Source: Cordilura impudica
Lineage: Eukaryota > Arthropoda > Insecta > Diptera > Scathophagidae
NCBI GenBank assembly: GCA_963682025.1
Contig: OY821517.1
Span: 106,878,972-106,942,971 of the forward strand
Direction: 5' to 3'
DNA: 64,000 nt
Part shown: positions 45,272 through 57,603 of the stretch, piece by piece
Numbering within the stretch: position 1 is the first letter of the stretch
Layout: the number at the start of each line of letters is the position of its first letter
Notes under the pieces: model-generated
Databases searched by the model: none
Seen by the model: only the letters and a program-made list of their open reading frames with translations
Told to the model about the DNA's origin: nothing
Program-made: the position numbers and the translations under genes

Positions 45272-45414
45272 ATTCTGAATTTCAATAGATATTTTCTGAA
45301 ATTGAATTGATATTTTCTGAAATACATTTGATAATTTCTGAAATACATTTGATTTTTTCTGAATTCCATTTTATAATTTCTGAAACTCAATTGATATTTT
45401 CTGAAATAAAATTG
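45272..45414 (-). repeat. Inverted 21-bp minisatellite array, about 7 units
   Basis: TTTCTGAAATACATTTGATAA-type units, the reverse complement of the unit at 44072-44719. Confidence 0.9.
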
Positions 45415-45572
45415 GCCATCGTTCTTGGAGGAAGCAATAAGGAATTCACTTTAAATGTTAAAATGTATAAAATTAAAACTTTTGTATTTATGTGTGCCTA
45501 AAATAACATCTTTTTTCATAATCGTATTTTTGTGTGTGTTAAATAACGATTGTCTGTTAAATAAAAATATAT

Positions 45573-48331
45573 GGGGGATTTCATGTCAAGTGCACCAACT
45601 TTTGAAACCGATGTCTTCCGATCGGGATGAAATTTGCACCAAGGTTAGTCCTATTGGACAGTAGTTTAGACACAATTTTTCAACAAGATCGCTCCAGATC
45701 TCTCTGAGTTAGAGGGGACATTTGACATTTTGGCCAAACAGGTGTTTTTTCTCATCCATGTAAAATTTTCTCCCAAAGAGTTTAGATAGCTATTTCTCAA
45801 ATATTTCGGAAAAAAATACTTAAAAAAATAAAATTTGTAGACTTTTTTTTTTTGCTAAATTAAAGCATTTTTGCCTTTTTTTTCAAAAAGGGCATTTTTT
45901 TTTTCATAAGAAAGCTTAGGATTTTTCCTTTAAGAGCTTTTTGGTCGCTTAGTGGGATGGGAGTGGGATATCTATCAAAATAAATGTTTTGTAACTCAAG
46001 ACAACGGTTTTTCAATTTTTCACAAATGCACTATTTTGAATTTTTTCCTATTTGTGTGTAAAACCTTACAAATAAAACTTATACTGAGAAACTAGACAAA
46101 TTAACCTTTCCGAAGGTATGTAACATACCTTCATAACATAACAGAAGAGAATGGTTATCTGTAACCTGAAAGAGTTATTTGCAACATTTAAATCTGAACA
46201 CGAGGATATTAGAATTGGCTTCACTAAATTAACCCAAATGAGGCCAAAACATTGCGTTTTGGCAGAAAGCAGCGAAACTCACACAGTATGCGTTTGCATT
46301 TACGATGAAAATGTTAAACTTATGTTGAAGGAAATCAACTTAAAGTATTTAACAGATGATTCGGCAGAAGATTTACACGATTACCGCGATTGCCTTAAAT
46401 TGACTATGTGTCCTAATGCAACAACTTCTTGCCACTTAGGTGAATGTACCAACTGCCCGAAAACCACATTCATCAAAGAAAATTTAATCAACTCTTTAGA
46501 TCGAGAATATATAGAGGAGGTCAAATTTGATTCTTGGATTCAGACTGACAGATGCACATTGAAAACAATCATTTTAAATGTTGATGATTTTGTGGAAGAA
46601 ATGTGTACAGGATTGCTAAACTTGAGAAACCACGACTTTTTAGTCAAAGAGCAATTGTCATTCTTCAAGGATTTGAAGATACATTTGAAGTCTGGTGAAT
46701 TCGTTATTTCATATGGATGAAATAAGCATTCCACTTCAATAACGACCAAGCAACTATATTCACAGTAGTTATTTACTACATGAAAGATGAAAAACTGGAA
46801 CACAAAAGTATGGCAATCATATCCGACGATTTAAAACATGATACCATTGCAGTTTATGAGTACCAGAAGAGAATACTAAAATTTCTAAAATCTAAATTTA
46901 CAGTAAAGAAGGTATACTACGTTTCGGACAGAGCTCATCATCATTTTAAAAACAAAAGCACAGCTTGGCAAATCTTACGGTCCATGAAAAAGATTTTGGA
47001 ATGCCTGCTGAGTGGCATTTTCATCCTTCTGCTCATGGTAAAGGAGCATGTGATGGTATTGGAGCAAACCTTAAAAGAAATGCAGCGAAGTATAGCCTCC
47101 AGTGCTCTCATCAAGATCGCATCTTAGATGCGACTGCTTTATTCGATTGGGCAAAGAGTTATTGTAAAGAAACTAAAATAGTTTTTAGTAGCAAAGAGGA
47201 TCATCAGGAAACATTGAAAACACTGAAGAGCAGATTCGATGCTGCGGTAACAATCGATGGCACCGCTCAATACCATGTTTTTATACCGCTTGTCGATGGA
47301 ATACCCAATTTGAAAAAGTTTTCTGCCTCTATTCAATGCGATTTCTTTCCAAAGACAACAAATAAACCAGCAGCGAAATAAACAACTGAACCTAGTAACG
47401 CCAAGAAAGGATTGACAAAAAAACGCAGTAAATAAAGGCGACAAAAAAGCTGGATGAAAGACTGGGTATTTAAAAATTTACAAGACTTAAATACTTCATC
47501 AGCTAAAATAAATTATGTATACAAATAGTTATGATATAAATGGATCTAATGCAATTAAGATTAAATTTTAACAAATTATTTATCTTTTTATTTTTAATAT
47601 TATTATTGTTATACATTAATTTAATTAGTATTAAAAATAAAAAAAAAATAATAATTTTTCAACATTTCTATAGAAAAAAAGCTATTTTTCCTGAGGATAA
47701 TATATTCTGAGCATTACAGTATCGAGGGTATAAAATTTTAGTTAGGTATGTTATATTCCTTCGGAAAGTTTAGTTTGTCTAGTTTCTCAGTATAAGTTTT
47801 ATTTGTAAGGTTTTAGACACAAATAGGAAAAAATTCAAAATAGTGCATTTGTGAAAAATTGAAAAACCGTTGTCTTGAGTTACAAAACATTTATTTTGAT
47901 AGATATCCCACTCCTATCCCACTAAGCGACCAAAAACCTCTTAAAGGAAAAATCCTAAGCTTTCTTATGAAAAAAAAAAAAAAAAATGCCCTTTTTGAAA
48001 TAAAAGGCAAAAAATGCTTTAATTTAGCAAAAAAAAATGCTACAATTTTTTTTTTTTTTTAAAGTATTTTTTTCCGAAATACTGAAGAAATAGCTATCTA
48101 AACTCTTTGGAAGAAAATTTTCTAAGAACAATAGGTAATAAGTTACATGGCCAAACACCTGTTTGGCCAAAATGTAAAATTTTGATCCCCTCTAACTCAG
48201 AGAGATCTGGATCGATCTTGTTGAAAAATTTTGCCTAAACTAATATCCAATAGGACTAATCTTGGTGCAAATTTCATCCCGATCGGAAGACATCGGTTTC
48301 AAAAGTTGGTGCACTTGACATGAAATCCCCC
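45573..48331 (+). mobile_element. Sola-like DNA transposon, copy S2, complete with TSD
   Basis: A 2.76-kb element with TIRs at 45573-46131 and 47744-48331. The ends are GGGGGATTTCATGTCAAGTG and its inverted partner ..ATGAAATCCCCC. The target duplication is ATAT (45569-45572 and 48332-48335). It is collinear with S1 but lacks the ~520-bp insertion of S1 and has its own lesions in the transposase. Here the outermost five G/C pairs are intact on both ends. Confidence 0.87.
46151..47435 (+). pseudogene. DDE-type transposase of Sola-like element S2
   Basis: Collinear with the S1 transposase. The frame is open for 189 codons (46151-46720). Then about 42 bases of the S1 sequence, including the first catalytic motif (DFTENY), are replaced by about 8, giving a stop and frameshift. 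Later segments at 46780-47127 and 46965-47381 carry VYYVSDRAHHH (S1 reads VSDGARQH) and HGKGACDGIG in other frames. A TAA at 47379 truncates the tail, which in S1 continues to the shared end at 47435. The lesions differ from those of S1, so the two copies were disabled independently. The Cys cluster (CLKLTMC..CHLGECTNCP) is intact. Confidence 0.82.
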
Positions 48332-48430
48332 ATATTGTAATAAAATAAAAATAAATAAAATTTTTCTGAGAGTATTTTGCAATCAATTTTAATGAATTTC
48401 TATTTTAATTATATTTACCTAACACATTAA

Positions 48431-49144
48431 GATGGAAATACAACTGGGACGAACGAAGAATTTTTCGTTCCGAATGTTCGTCGTCAGAAATGAAACACAT
48501 TTGTGTATATGAAAATGCACACAATCAGTGCGTCGAACGAAATACGTAGTGTGTAACGAACTCTGCGGCAGATTTATTTCTATTTCTTACGCCGACGAAC
48601 GACGAATATATTGGTGTAGAGTGGCCGTATTTTATTTTGGTTTTTCAAATGTTTTGGTAAATAAAGTTATTTTTGTTTTTAAGAATTGTTTATATTTTAT
48701 TTATAACTTATAAGTTAAATAAAATATATTTTTAATTATATAATTTTCTTTTTACAGTTTTTTGTTAATATTTATTATTTTTCGTTTAGTTCTTCTTTTT
48801 TTAGATATGGTCACTCCATCAGCTACATAATGTAAACAGAAATGACGTTAAATTAATTTATAAAGAAAATTTATGTAATTTTTTCAGACTTAAAAAATTA
48901 AACGCTGTCGTACAAAAATAAAGGCTTTTTTTCATATTTTTCCAATATTTATTTACATATATAAATTACAAACAATTTCAAATGACGTTACAGCTGTTAT
49001 GTGAATTCGTCTTAATTGTATTTCATTCGACGAATTTTTTCGGCAACAATTCGTTGCGTAACAACAACAATTCGGCAACAATTCGTTGGGTAAATTCGTC
49101 GAGCTGTGCGAAATTCGTCGTTCGTTCCAGTTGTGTTTCCACCT
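48431..49144. mobile_element. TTAA-flanked TIR element (MITE), 714 bp
   Basis: TTAA lies at 48427-48430 and 49145-49148. Inside, GATGGAAATACAACTGGGAC and the inverted AGGTGGAAACACAACTGGAA match well, and similarity continues over GAACGAACGA and GAATTT. Both ends hold many CGACGAA/GAACGA motifs, possible protein-binding repeats. TTAA duplications occur in piggyBac, Kolobok and some Sola elements. No coding capacity is seen in the AT-rich middle. Confidence 0.75.
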
Positions 49145-49157
49145 TTAACCAACTACA

Positions 49158-49196
49158 ATCGTCCGTGTAAGAAACACTAATTTTTACACGGACGAT
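49158..49196. repeat. Perfect 13-bp inverted repeat
   Basis: ATCGTCCGTGTAA (49158-49170) and its exact reverse complement (49184-49196) with a 13-base loop, ten bases past the TTAA of the previous element. Confidence 0.88.
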
Positions 49197-49374
49197 AAGT
49201 GATACATACGAGTTAAAATTACGAAATTTGGCTTACACGATAGGCAACTATGCACTATTAGATATCTATTCGTAGAATTTACGGGCATTAGGCAGTTGAA
49301 CTTATAATTTTAGAATTTTTGTTCATGAAGCATCAGTATAAAAATAAACAGTCTATGATTTCCCAATATTGTTT

Positions 49375-49580
49375 TTCATATTCCATAATACTCTGTGGTT
49401 AGGGTACAATGAGTTAATGGTAATGTCTGTAACCACCAAAAATATCTTACAAAGATCCATCCATGCAAGGCGCATTCACGAGTTCGTCCTTCCCTCTGTC
49501 TCTGTATATGCATCTCTGTAAACCTTGTAATCTATATATAACCATCATTCAAGATTATTGTAATGCCAAAGTTGTAGTAG
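49375..49580 (-). mobile_element. Family-G element, very old fragment
   Basis: CCATAATACTCTGTGGTTAGGGTACAATGAG, ACCACCAAAAATAT and TGTAAACCTTGTAATC follow the family order on the minus strand, but the GTCC tract has decayed (TCGTCCTTCCCTCTGTCTC). Confidence 0.6.
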
Positions 49581-50991
49581 ACAAAATATTTGGTGTAACA
49601 AGACTCATCCAATTCTGTCAGTTATACAAAATATAAATAACCATCACGCTGTTCTGACTTCCTGCGAGAGGACTCTATACCTGAAAATCTCTTTAGTATG
49701 GAAGAGGGAACACTGTAAGAAATCAAATTGATTTCATTTTGATGAACAAGTGCTATGGCTCAGTTATTATTAAAACTTCAACATAGCCAGGGTGGACGTA
49801 GCGTCGAACACTAACCTCCTAATGACGAACTTGTTTATAATTATGAACGGAAAAGTAATTAGGAAACAAGCTATTGCAAAAACTGAAGAAACTGCTATTC
49901 GAGCAAATTTAAAAGAATGTATAAATCGGGAACTGAATAATGTCAAAAGAGATGATATTGAGAACGTATATGAATGTACATTATGTTGAGAGTGTTGTGT
50001 CAAAATTTCAAGTAAATCGGAGCAAAACCAACCAATATATATCGTTTCCAGCGACCGGCCGTATACGTTATACACTTTAAATCGCAAACAAAATTTTTGA
50101 AGTCCGTGAACATCATAACTCAAAATCTACTTGACCGATCCTTTAAAATTTTATACACTATTTCTACAGTAAATCATCAGGTAATCAGGAAGAGTTTTTT
50201 TTTTATCTTTTTTCCATTTTTTGTAGCACAAATCGTGTTTTTCATTTCAAAATGCTGCCAAAAAAAAAAAAATAAAATAAAATTAAAAGCAAAAAACTCT
50301 TGATTACATCGGGAAACCAATCAACTTTTAATCGCATTTCGACTTTTTAATTTCACATGATCTGGTAACGAGTTATAATAACGAGATTGATATACAAACG
50401 GAACTTCTAATACTTCCAAGCTGATTTATTTACACATACAAATTCTCTGTATTTTTACTCTTATGACAATTTCTTATTAATAAAATGTGTTGTAAATTTG
50501 ACGAACTTAACTTATTGCGTTGCTTGGAAAAAATTAATTTTAAGTCTGGAAAAATTGTTCACAGAGGTAAGTAGAAGGAAGAAACGATATATATTTTAAC
50601 TAATTCTTTGTTAGTTCGGGAAATGCAAATTTATCCAAATTTATTTTTCGTAATTATTTATCAATTTGAAATGTTTGTTGGTGAAGTATTGCTGAAAAAA
50701 TAAAAAGCATCCGCCGCGTGTGCATAAATCGCTGTCTCAACGACGACTATATGATAGAGCATAAGTATATGTGTAAAGTGGTCTCTGCACAATTGTGCCA
50801 TGTAATGCCGACCACTGCTTTAAAACCTTATATAATATATTTATAACCATTCCGCGAAAAATATTGGAATAATTGTAGACGTATTACCCCAACGAGTCAC
50901 GGCCTAAAAATATTCCTCAGAATAATTCGCACCAAATTATATGGGAAATGTGGAAGATAACGGTTGCGGCTCATTTTAATTTTAACCCTTT
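49581..50991. other. Unassigned stretch, 1.4 kb
   Basis: Overlapping frames on both strands at 49770-50123 and a phrase TCAAAATTTCAAGTAAATCGGAGC (50002), of a kind common in insect TEs, suggest an old repeat. I cannot name it. Poly(A) at about 50261-50272. Confidence 0.35.
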
Positions 50992-51510
50992 TTTTTGTGG
51001 ATTCGTACTTAACGACCCAACATTTCTAAACAAAAGTGTCGTAAAAATATTTTTCTTAAATTCCTTCAAGAAAAAAATCCATGAGCCATATATATCCCAT
51101 CACGGTCAAAATTAGCAACTAAATTACTCCGCTCAAAGCAAGTCAGTGATTTGTGTTTTTATTTTTTGCATAAATAACTGTAACTTTGGTTTGGTACATA
51201 CTAAAAATGGAAAGGAAAATAGTTCATTTTTAAAAAAAAACTTTTTGTTTCACAAAAACCTGTAGTTGCTTCGCAGTTTACCATAATTGATTTTATATTT
51301 TTGAGATATTTAGAATTAATCTTTTTCTAAGTCTTTTTGTTTATAGTTTAATTAATTGTTGATTTAATATTATAAATTTTTTTTAATTTAATAAAAATAT
51401 AAAACTATAAAACATCTTTTTAACCCGTACTGAATTTTGCTGAATAATAAACCGATTCCAAATATTTTGGTGTTTCTGAAAACCACACGTACTAAAATTT
51501 TATAAAAAGT
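50992..51510 (+). repeat. Family-B repeat, copy B2 (uninterrupted)
   Basis: Reverse complement of the B1 blocks at 17826-18155, 18886-18924 and 24912-25100. It runs without a break across the positions where B1 contains a family-G copy and the TA-flanked TIR element, so it serves as an empty-site reference. Confidence 0.8.
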
Positions 51511-52691
51511 TGATATTCGATACCATGGCACCCCCAGAATTTTCATAATTTTGTTCTTATTTTTTGGCTGCCTTAGTCCTGGCAATAAGAGTATTGCAAT
51601 TGGTGACAACAAACAAATTTAGGTTTTGGCCATCGAATTCCACTATTATACTCCTACTTTTTTCCTGCCAATTTGTACTTTTCGGCGATATTTTGAATAT
51701 AAAAATCACATTAAAACTATAAAAAATGTCACTTGGAAATCTCGTTCACCTTAGTCTAATGACAGATAATGAAATTCTTTAAAACAATTAAAATAAAACA
51801 AAAATTCACCGAAGGTAAGAGTGCATAAAATATTTTTTATTCATAAAATTACAATTTTGCAAGGACGATTATTGCTAAAACCAAAATATTTTGGGAATCG
51901 TTTTAAAATATATCAAAATTGAATTTAAGGAGAGTGTATATCACACTATTTTTGTTTAAAGCACTGTTGTGTATTTCATAGTTGCTACAAGTATAATTAT
52001 ATTCAAACTACCTTAACCACATTTGTCATAAATTTTATTTCCAGATTTTATCTAAAACTTTTGGGTGTTATTAATATACAATAGGAGTACAACTAAATGT
52101 AAACTTAATTTGTATGTGTATTTTTGTCTAAATTGATTTTGTTATCTGGGCATGCCATATTTATTATGGTGTATACCCGTACGCACATTCACACCACAAC
52201 TGTTTGATTGAATTAAATTATTTTTTTATATAACATTGTATAGAAATATCATTGTTATATTTATGTATGATATCTACCTATTGGGTATGTGTAGGTGATT
52301 ACACACAAAGACACGTTTTAATGTAAGTGATATATCAACGGTAAAAACTTTATTCGAAAAATATCTCGACTATTATAGTTAGTTACAAAATACATTTACA
52401 ATAGTAACCACATAACACTAACTTGGTGACACATACACAGTCACACACACGCATCGGCATACAATGACACATATATTTACCAAACATAGAATAATAATGA
52501 ATTGATTGAGTAAGTGAGACAAATATAATAAAAACGTAAATATGAAACACATTCACATTCTGAAACATTTGTAAATATAATTGTATTTCTAAAAACTATG
52601 CACAAGTAATTTCAGGAATTTTATATTTTAAATGTTTTGTAAAGCCGCTCACATTTTCTAAACGAATATCAGAGGAATACGGAATTTCGTA
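51511..52691. other. Gene-free stretch
   Basis: AT-rich, short ACACACAC pieces near 52440. Nothing else recognised. Confidence 0.5.
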
Positions 52692-53473
52692 TTTATACCC
52701 TATACCACTATGTGGTTTGGGTATAATGACTTTGTGCTGTTGTTTGTAACCAAACCAAAAATATTTGACCCAGACCCATCTTTAATTATATCGATCAAAT
52801 CAGAATCACTTTTCGAGTTGATTTAACAATGTCCGTCCGTCCGTCCGTCTGTGTGTCCATGTAAACTTTGTAATCAAACTGCAGGTCCCAAATATGAATA
52901 TATTTGGATGAAATTTGGTATATAAGCTTTCTTCAGCCATGGGATGAAAGCTGTTGAAATTGGTGAGAATCAGTCCATGCTCAGACCTAGCCCCCATAAA
53001 AATAACCCCTATGAAATCGACATAAATTGCCATAAGATCCAAATTGTCATATAGATCTTACTCAAATTGGGTTTGTATGCATTCATCACATCCATTAATG
53101 AGTAGTTCAAAAATGATCCCTTTGGCCCCATATAGAGCTGCTTCCCGATATTCACTTAACTCGATTAAAAAACAAAAATATTGCATTGATTCTTCTCAAA
53201 TTTTGTTTGTATATGTTTTTGCAAAATACAAGAGACGTTACCAACCATATTCAGGATCGGTCCATTTTTGGACCTAGTTCCCATATAAATATGGCATCCG
53301 ATATGAACTTTTTCATATCTGCAGCCAAAAAAAAATAATAAAAATCCCACTCAAATTTGGTTTTTGCTTATTTTCTATGTCCAGTTAGTTGGGCCTAAGA
53401 GATAGGGTTACTAAACGCATGGTATAGGGTATCATATAGTCGGTCTAGACCGACTATAATTTTCTTACTTGTT
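52692..53473 (-). mobile_element. Family-G element, copy 10
   Basis: Full length, minus. Hairpin end at 52698-52725, (GTCC)n at about 52831-52848, exact 20-bp palindrome at 53436-53456. Confidence 0.88.
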
Positions 53474-54904
53474 TTATTTATATTATATTTTTAATATTTT
53501 TTTTACTGCAATGTAAATAAAATTTTTTTATACGTCACTTGAATTTGGAAACGCAATATAATTCTAAATGAAATTAGTTAAATGCTTTTGATTGCTTATT
53601 AAACGATTAAAAAAAAATTGTGTACTTATAAATGGGAATTGTCTTCGTTTGAAGAAATAACTTAAAATATTTCATTAAGCATAGACAGTTTAAGTAACTT
53701 CAAGTAATTAAAAGAAATTAAATCACAGGGTTCCCTTATAGCTTCTTTGAAAGCTTCCATTATTTAAAATTGCCTACCTGTTCTCCAAAAGTTTCCATAA
53801 TATTTTGGTCTAGTAAATATGGAGATTAATTTATGAGTACCACATTTTTATTATAAATCCAATTTTTTACAGTTCAGGCGGTATGAGGTCTAAATTAATT
53901 ATTAATTTTTGGGCATGTGCGTTCTAATATTCTTTTGTTAGGAAGTGAGATCGAAAAAATACTAACACATAAATTGTAATAATAAGGAAGCCATTAATTC
54001 AGGAGATTTAGTTTTTTTTTATTTAATTGAAATTATTTTAAAATTTACAAGATAATATAATTTTTTTTTAATTCTGCTACCTACTTATGTACCTTCCTGA
54101 AGACCTTCTTTTTAGTAGTTTCTGTTACTATTTTTTAAAACAGGTAGCCCATCTCCATTTAAAATCTTCCACATTTTGTGACACACCTTTTTTTTTTCTT
54201 CACTTCTCTTTTTACAAAAGTCCATATCTTTCCACTGGCTTATGATCCGTAAAGTTTAGAGAATTTACCTCACTTGGCACAAATTACCAAGTTATTGTTT
54301 TGTACCACTCGAGACGTTTAGTACAAAGTGACAGGATATCAAATCGGTCCAAAAATATGTGGACACATTGACTTTTGAAAGTAGTTAGTTTTTTTTTTGC
54401 TAACACTCCTTAATATGAATTTCGGTATTTATGAAGCCCGTTTCAACAAATGACTTGCTTTTTTTGCCGCAACTGTATATTTCTTACCATACCAAAATGT
54501 TTTTTTTTTTGAAGCATTTGGTCTTTTGACTTATCTTTGGAATTTCCTCGAGAATCAGCAACATACAAATTTTGACCAGCAAGCTGTCAGAAATCTGCAG
54601 TATTTTTCATGAAACATGATTTTAATTTTGGACTTTGTGGCTTTTCAAACCTTCAACATTTTTATTCAAATATTCCGAGAACTAAAACATCTGGAATTTT
54701 TTTTTCGGAGAAAAGTGCCTTAACAACCATGTCATCGTATTTTTGGAAAATTGGAGAAACAGTGTCTAACAATTTTCATTTAGAGGGGGGTTTTATTTTT
54801 TTTAGCTTTCGTCGAACCAAAGGCTTTAAAACTCAGCAAACTGTGCATATACTTCTAATTTTTTTCGAAGGTGCTTAAAGCTTTTACACGTGAACATTTT
54901 TTAA
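53474..54904. other. Unassigned stretch with possible transposase ghost
   Basis: AT-rich. On the minus strand, 54420-54780 reads fragments such as KKKTFWYGKKYTVAAKKASHLLKR, and GTGTCCACATATTTTTGGACC (rc, 54344-54365) looks like a Tc1-type terminal phrase. Too degraded to assign. Confidence 0.3.
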
Positions 54905-57603
54905 AATTTTTAAGTTGATTATTGCAGTTCAGGAAACTTGGTTTGATAAAAGGTGTCTTAGCCTATACTCAATTATTGGATATAATGTGGTTCATTGCTG
55001 CAGAAATGACTGGAGTAACATCAATATATATCAAAAAGGAAATGAAATATAATGACCGTGTTTCTCAGAGTAAGGATTTTTTGGATTTAATATGCATATC
55101 GTTGCCAGATGTTAAAAAAGATAATAAACCCATGGTTGTTACTCACTTTATAAATCGCAAAATGTTCATTATCATCTTTTTCTGAAATGAAAATTTATTA
55201 CCACAAGTTAAAAATTCTCCATGCGTTTTCGTTGGGGATTTTAACATTAACCTGATATGTATAAACAATTCTAGTTTAACTTTGATGGATGCTTTTTCTG
55301 AATATAACTTTACTTCACGTCATAATATTATACCAAGACCAGGAAGTAAATCATGTATTGATTGTAGTTTCAGTAATTTTTCAAATCTTATGTCAGTAAA
55401 CTCAGTTCAGTGTATTGAAAGGAAATCTCTAATAGATTACAGAACATTTGGGTCTTATCTAGATGACAACCTATCCCTTTGTAACTTAAACAATTCTGAG
55501 GATCAATGTGAAAAGCTCATTACTGTGCTCTCGTCAGCTGCGTTACAAAGTACTTCACTAACAACAAAGCAGAGGAACATTCGATATAAAGTGAGCCCAT
55601 GGATATCTGAGAATCTAATTTCTTCAATATCTTATAAAAACAAGTTTTTGAAAGAAAGAGGAAAATATAAATAACACCTGCTTGTTGTAGAGAATCTCAA
55701 ACGAATAAGCAGGGTAATAAAACATTGCAATAAAAAAATCTATGAATGATTATTACTCTTATAATATAGGAAAATGCGAAGGAGATGCAAGAAAAACATG
55801 GAAATTTTTAAACAAAATAGTTGGAAGAAAGGTAGAGTCATCAAATGTACTAATATCAACAGATAACACTATTTTAATGCTAGATACCGGAAAAGCATCA
55901 GCATTCAATAGTTTTTTCTTTGAGTCGGTTCGAAATATGCAAGCGAATATACTTCTTAATTCTGATGATGATGTGAATATGTTTCGTACACTTAATCGTG
56001 TTACTACAAGTTTTGTTTTAGAAGCGACAGATAATTTGAAAAAGAATAAAGGTCCTGGACATCACAACATTACATCGAAGATGTTGTTAGTTCGTAAAGA
56101 AGCTGTGTCCGAAATAATTACAAACATATCTAATAATATAATTGAGGAAGCCAAGTATCTAAATATACTGAAGATACACAAAATTGTTCCAATTCCAAAA
56201 GGTATGTCGGTCAATAAAATAGAAAATTATCGTCCATTTTCTATTCTTTCAGTCGTCGACAAAATTTTTGAGAAAGTTATATTTGAAAAATTATCCAATT
56301 ACCTTGATTACCTTGCAACAATATTTTGTTTGATCGTCAATATTGTTTCAGAAAAGGCGAAGGTACAGACGAAGCTGTAATAAATGTGGTGGATTATGTC
56401 TGTAATGGGTTTGATATTGGACACAAAGGGGTTGCAGGAGTGTTCTTCCATTTATCAAAAACATTGGACTTGGTGGATTATGATATATTAGTGAAGAAGC
56501 TCGATTTTATTGGCCTTTCTCGAAATACCTTATGAATATTTAAGGATTATTTGGTGAATAGAAAACAATTTGTTCAAGTTGGTGAATCGAAAAGCAATAT
56601 GCTTAATGTGTTGTGTGGCGTTCCCCAAGGGAGCGTTCTTGGACCGTTGCTATTAAAAATCTATATAAATGATCTGAAAATGTTAAAGTTTAACGGAAAA
56701 TTGTTTATGCTCGCTGACGATATTTGTCTTTTATACAACTACAGATATGAATAAGTCCTTCAGACACAAATTGAATATGACGCTGCAATTTCGTCAGAAT
56801 TTTTTAGGCTGAATAAATTAATCCTAAATTCAAATAAAACAAAATTTATAAGATTTAAACCGTATGTCGCGAGAATTGATGGGGTGATGAAGGTGCATAT
56901 TGATGGAAATCTAATCGATGAATCGGGAAGTGTGAAAATCATATGAATCATTTTAAATCCAAAATTTCGTCTGGAATTGGTATCCTGTATAAATTGAAAA
57001 ATAAACTTAATGCTTATACTAAATGCTACTTTACAACTTCTTAATTCACTGTCATCTATCATATCTTCCAATGATTTATGGTGTTACATCTAGAACAGCT
57101 ATGAAATCACTGCAATCAGTACAAAATAACGCACTGAAAGTCGTTTTAAACTTACCGTTAAAAAAACATCCTTCCAATGAAAGGGTTATATAAACAACAG
57201 CTATTGGTTTACGGTTTTAAATGCACTAAAGATATTGGTTCCCGTACCATACAATTTAATCAAAATGTATCATATATTCATCGAATCACAAGACAGGCGA
57301 TGAATTTAAGGGTAACTAAACAACGTGTCACTTTTGCTGGATCAAGCGAGTATAACCAATTACCTGTGAGGTTAAAAAACATAGTTGTTTTATCCACTTT
57401 TAAGACTAATCTCAAAGCATATTTATAAGAAAATGTTGAAATACTTCTCGCATCCTAAATAAATTTTGAAGACATTGTACTCTTTTTTTCTTCTTTTATA
57501 ATGTATATTATTTTTGTAAAAAGTTAGTACAAAGTACGTTGCCTACTATTTATTAGCCACTATAAAGCCTTTTCTGGCGCTGGAGCAAAAAAAAAAAAAA
57601 AAT
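54905..57603 (+). pseudogene. Non-LTR retrotransposon with endonuclease, RT and poly(A)
   Basis: Order: an apurinic-type endonuclease (IIAVQETWFDKRC near 54910; IYIKKEMKYNDRV near 55025; VFVGDFNINL near 55227, the GDFN metal-site block); a linker (55282-55674, and 55742 on with KTWKFLNKIVGRK); then RT. RT pieces are KNKGPGHHNITSKML, IENYRPFSILSVVDKIFEKV, YCFRKGEGTDEAV, VFFHLSKTLDLVDYD, CGVPQGSVLGPLLL and MLADDICLLY. In motif A the catalytic Asp is His (FFHLSK for LLDLSK), and YADD reads LADD. A C-terminal frame ends at 57428. The 3' UTR ends in a run of A at 57586-57602. Frames change at about six places. The clade is Jockey/CR1-like by motif style; it is 5'-truncated, with no ORF1 seen. Confidence 0.9.
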
